From Corynebacterium sp. HMSC074A01 (GTDB lineage: Bacteria > Actinomycetota > Actinomycetes > Mycobacteriales > Mycobacteriaceae): a DNA stretch of 64,000 bases. Under the pieces are notes generated by a model, which was not told the origin of the DNA, made no database searches, and worked only from the letters and a program-made list of their open reading frames with translations. Both the position numbers and the translations under genes were made by a program. The DNA lies in the NCBI RefSeq assembly GCF_001831515.1, contig NZ_KV825598.1, positions 21,703 to 85,702 of the forward strand, in the 5' to 3' direction. Of this stretch, positions 60,815 to 64,000 are shown piece by piece (position 1 is the stretch's first letter; every line of letters starts with the position of its first letter).

Positions 60815-63800
60815 GCCGCGCTTATCTCCGGTGTCCTCGCTACCGGTACCACCGCTGTTATTGTCCCCGAGGCTTCTGCTGCAGACCAGATGATCGTAGA
60901 GGCCTACCAGCGCCTCGACGAGGCGTCGCTGCGCCAATTCGAGATTGAGCAGAGCAAGCTTGCAAAACGGTACCCGAAGTGGACTCAGCCAGTGCAGGTG
61001 CTGTCCACCAATCAGGGACCTGGCTGGTGCATCGACTGGGGTATTGATAGCTCGTGGAACAACCCTGACGGGTTCGAGGTGCGCAAGCTCACCGGTCAGT
61101 CTGGCCGTGTTGGTCAGGGCTATGCCATCGACGAGAACATCCGCATCGCTTCGATCACCTTGACTAAGCAGATGCTCACGGACTTCAAGCAGTGGGAGGA
61201 GACTTCTTCCTCCTCGCTGGAGAAAGACATCCAGACGAAGAACCGCTACCTTCAGGCACTGTTGGGTAACAACCCGAGTGAGCTGAACGGCGTCCGCGAG
61301 CTCATTCACGATCGCGATCTGATTAAGTTCCAAAACCTCACGGGCTTCAGCATCACGCGCGTGCAGAACCCGTCTGATGGCGTCAACTACCGCCTGGTCC
61401 CGAACCAGTCGAAGCTCGACGACATGAAGAAGAAGATCGGCCCGAACGAGTTTGTTACCGTTCTTGTTCCGAAGAACTACAACTGGAACATGAACAAGCG
61501 CAAGGAATGGACCTTCCAGCGCTTGATCACGATTTACCAGCCTGGCTTGGATCTGTCGTGGCAGCCGAAGCCAGATTACGATTTCAGCACCACCGTCACG
61601 GAGACCCCGAAAGAGACCCTCACTGAGGTCACCACGATGCCGGAGCACGTCACCACGGTGACTGAGCCGGGCAAGCCGACGACCAAGACGATCGTGACTG
61701 AGGAGCCGACAACGGTCACGCGTACCAGCACGCTGCCGGCTTTCACGACCGTTACCACGGTTACCGAGCCGGATGAGGTCGTCACCACCACTAAGACGCA
61801 CCCGGCGAAGACCACCGAGGTTGTGCGGACCGAGAACGGTACCCCGGTTACTGAGACGAAGACCATTACGCCTGAACCGGAGATCGTCACGGAGACGAAG
61901 AAGGGTGGCGTCAAGACGGTCACCTCGACGGTTACCGATACGACCGTCACAGAGACTGTCCCTGGTGAGAAGAAGACTGTTACCCAGGTCGAGACCCCGG
62001 AGGTCACCACAACCCGCACCGTTCCTGCTGGCGAAACCACCGTCACCAAGACCGTTGCAGGCGAGCCGACGACCGTCACGGTGAACAAGGACTCCAAGTA
62101 CTACACCGAGAAGGTCTACGAGTCCATCAAGGAAGTCTACGAGTACTACCAGTTCGCTGGCTTCACCAAGGAAGAAAAGTCCAAGGTCATTGAGCTGGAC
62201 AAGCGCATCAGCGGTTCATGGAGCTTCCGAATCACTGAGGGTTCTGAGTACGTCATCGTCGAGCGTGGCGAGAAGGACGGCCAGCTGATCGTTACCCCGC
62301 GCCCGGGCATTGATGGCGAGCACAAGGTCACCATCGTGGTCACCGATGACCAGGGTCGTGAGCACGTCTACCGCCTGACCATCAACAACACGGTCAACAT
62401 TGATGAGTCCATCAATGTGAAGGTGAACAACTTCTTCTACAACATCAACACCGGCGGCGAGGGTGACCGCTTCAAGGTGCTGAAGTACAACGAGGGTGAG
62501 ACCTGGAAGAAGGTCAAGGGCGGCGAGCTTGTCGAGGTTAAGGATGACGGCAAGGGCAGCCTGACCGTCACCCCGAAGGATGGCGTGACTTCCGGCGAAG
62601 TGATTGTGACGATCACCGATAAGCAGGGCAACGAGCGTGAGAACATCATCACGATCGAGAATAAGGAGTCGAAGTACGACGTCACCCGTACGATCCTGAA
62701 CACCTCGGTCGGTTTCGTTGAGTACCGCGGCGGCGACTTTAAGATCATCGAGGGCGAGGACGTTCTCGATATTAAGCAGGTCGAGGTCAATGGCGAGAAG
62801 GTTTGGAAGATCGTTCCGAAGGTCGAAGAGGGCAGCGCGCGCGTCGTCTTCACCGACAAGGACGGCGTTGAGTACACCTTCACCTTCGAGGTAGTTAAGG
62901 ACCCGAACGGTGGCCCAAAGGTCGTCCAGCACAACATCAACTACACCGGCAACGTTGAGATTGAGCGTCGTGAGGATTACCGCTATGAGGTAGTGAAGGG
63001 CGATCACCTGCTGAATGAAGAGCAGCTCAACATCGAGGAGACGACCCGTGAAACCGACGGGAAGAAGGTCTGGCAGATCACTCCGAACAAGGATGATCTT
63101 AAGCTGAAGGAAGAAGGCGGCACTGCCGTCATCAATATCAAGGACAGCGAGGATCGCCTTGTTGGGATCTTCACCGTCAACATCGAGCGTGAGGTCACCG
63201 GCGATGTCGAGAAGGTGACGCGCGAACGCGAGGTCGCGGACCGCTCCACAGTTAATGTCTTCCTTGGCGACAACGAAAACAACTACTTTGCTGTTGAGCC
63301 ACTCGATGGCACCAACCTGGGCGATTTCTTCAAAGAGCCGGAAAAGTACGCAGGAAAGGAGATCAAGGATAACCTCCAGCTGAAGTTCAAGCCAGGCGCT
63401 GAGGGTAAGTTCAAGGTCACCGAGTACATTTGGCGAGTTGGCGAAGATAAGATTGTCCGGGATGAAAAGGGCAACGTTGTCGAACACATTAAGGGCAAGA
63501 AAGAGCCCGTCCCGATCACCGAGTACGTCTACACCGTTAAGCCGTTCCAGCCGAGTGAGTCTACCTACACCATCACGGCGGACAACGAGGTCGACCTGCA
63601 GGGCAAGAAGCTCTACGTCACCGAGGGGCAGAAGCTGCTCGAATCCATTCCGACTGATGGCGAGTCCAAGTTCAAGCTTGTTCCGAAGGCTGACGCTAAC
63701 GGCAAGGTTGTGATTGAGAACCGCACCGATGACGGCTTCGTCTTCGAGCGCTACATCCTCAATATCACCCCGGGCCGCGCAGCCTCCAAGGACAATGTCA

Positions 63801-64000
63801 TCGAGAAGACGATGACCTGGAGCGGGGTTGCACGCATCAATAAGGAAGAGGGCCATACTTACAAGTTTGTCTCCGCTAAGGATGCGAAGGGCAACGACGT
63901 CGACGGCAACGATCTCGTCCGCGTCAAGGAAGAGAATGGTGAGTTCGTCGTCAGCGGCCGCGCTGGCAAGACCGGTACCGTTACCATTGCGGTAAGCGAC
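60782..64000 (+). CDS. Giant cell-surface protein 2 (3' end beyond the window)
   Basis: The first 1073 residues are present from TTG 60782 and no stop occurs before the window edge. Signal peptide LKKRIMAALISGVLATG with cleavage near ASA-ADQ. The head (about 35-260) carries a lone Cys83 in PGWCIDWG, like the first protein. A Thr-rich stalk follows (about 275-440), then beta-repeats with FRITEGSEYVIVERG, KLVPK and similar strands. The head is clearly homologous but strongly diverged from protein 1, while the leader is identical. The expected C-terminal anchor would lie outside the window. The two genes are tandem copies under the same control region. Confidence 0.85.
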   Translation, partial: MQNANLKKRIMAALISGVLATGTTAVIVPEASAADQMIVEAYQRLDEASLRQFEIEQSKLAKRYPKWTQPVQVLSTNQGPGWCIDWGIDSSWNNPDGFEVRKLTGQSGRVGQGYAIDENIRIASITLTKQMLTDFKQWEETSSSSLEKDIQTKNRYLQALLGNNPSELNGVRELIHDRDLIKFQNLTGFSITRVQNPSDGVNYRLVPNQSKLDDMKKKIGPNEFVTVLVPKNYNWNMNKRKEWTFQRLITIYQPGLDLSWQPKPDYDFSTTVTETPKETLTEVTTMPEHVTTVTEPGKPTTKTIVTEEPTTVTRTSTLPAFTTVTTVTEPDEVVTTTKTHPAKTTEVVRTENGTPVTETKTITPEPEIVTETKKGGVKTVTSTVTDTTVTETVPGEKKTVTQVETPEVTTTRTVPAGETTVTKTVAGEPTTVTVNKDSKYYTEKVYESIKEVYEYYQFAGFTKEEKSKVIELDKRISGSWSFRITEGSEYVIVERGEKDGQLIVTPRPGIDGEHKVTIVVTDDQGREHVYRLTINNTVNIDESINVKVNNFFYNINTGGEGDRFKVLKYNEGETWKKVKGGELVEVKDDGKGSLTVTPKDGVTSGEVIVTITDKQGNERENIITIENKESKYDVTRTILNTSVGFVEYRGGDFKIIEGEDVLDIKQVEVNGEKVWKIVPKVEEGSARVVFTDKDGVEYTFTFEVVKDPNGGPKVVQHNINYTGNVEIERREDYRYEVVKGDHLLNEEQLNIEETTRETDGKKVWQITPNKDDLKLKEEGGTAVINIKDSEDRLVGIFTVNIEREVTGDVEKVTREREVADRSTVNVFLGDNENNYFAVEPLDGTNLGDFFKEPEKYAGKEIKDNLQLKFKPGAEGKFKVTEYIWRVGEDKIVRDEKGNVVEHIKGKKEPVPITEYVYTVKPFQPSESTYTITADNEVDLQGKKLYVTEGQKLLESIPTDGESKFKLVPKADANGKVVIENRTDDGFVFERYILNITPGRAASKDNVIEKTMTWSGVARINKEEGHTYKFVSAKDAKGNDVDGNDLVRVKEENGEFVVSGRAGKTGTVTIAVSD

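Overview
The window is the chromosomal replication-origin region of a high-GC Gram-positive bacterium, almost certainly a Corynebacterium. The gene order from about 21 to 55.6 kb is the mycolic-acid actinobacterial origin block: cca / Nudix - DUF6049 - murJ - sigM - trxB - trxA - cwlM ... parB - parA - rsmG - yidC - yidD - rnpA - rpmH - [DnaA boxes] - dnaA - [DnaA boxes] - dnaN - recF - dciA - gyrB ... gyrA - DUF3566 - tRNA-Ile - tRNA-Ala. Relative to M. tuberculosis the jag gene and the sigM anti-sigma gene are missing, as I remember for corynebacteria. The species cannot be fixed from sequence alone.

Layout. 0-5.2 kb is an accessory secretion locus: a YesL-like membrane protein, three small secreted two-cysteine proteins and two trypsin-like secreted proteases, with duplicated 100-bp regulatory blocks and duplicated promoters. 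5.2-7.1 kb holds a dicarboxylate/amino-acid symporter and an SdpI-like protein. 7.2-14.6 kb is a complete tryptophan operon (trpL attenuator, trpE, trpG, trpD, fused trpCF, trpB, trpA) with a Rieske lipoprotein gene coupled to its end. 14.6-17.1 kb has an Old Yellow Enzyme homologue, an SBF-like transporter and a small conserved protein. 17.2-19.8 kb is an array of four more small secreted paralogues. 19.9-23.1 kb has azlD/azlC (BrnEF-type exporter), yqgE and cca. The origin block follows.

49-52.3 kb, between gyrB and gyrA, is a variable insert: a DUF6918-like gene, a 52-aa membrane protein, an eighth small secreted protein, a DUF559-like protein and a probable RHH antitoxin with a degenerate Doc/Fic toxin. 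From 55.7 kb to the end lie two giant surface-protein genes, the second cut by the window edge. Each has a GlxR-like site and a 188-bp leader that is identical between the two.

How it fits together. ParA, ParB and seven parS sites (4.3-25.5 kb, all on the left side of oriC) form the segregation system. DnaA, the two DnaA-box clusters, DciA, RecF, DnaN and gyrase form the replication core. MurJ, CwlM, YidC and the DUF6049 protein belong to envelope assembly, and SigM-TrxB-TrxA to thiol stress. The most unexpected signals are a 12-copy 11-13 bp DNA word (GCTTATCGACGCC) spread over the core region, a strictly one-stranded GGGGGAG word on the left arm, the expanded family of small secreted proteins ending in LP-x-x-P, and the duplicated leader with a cysteine-containing upstream ORF before the surface proteins. 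No CRISPR, rRNA, prophage or insertion sequence was seen.
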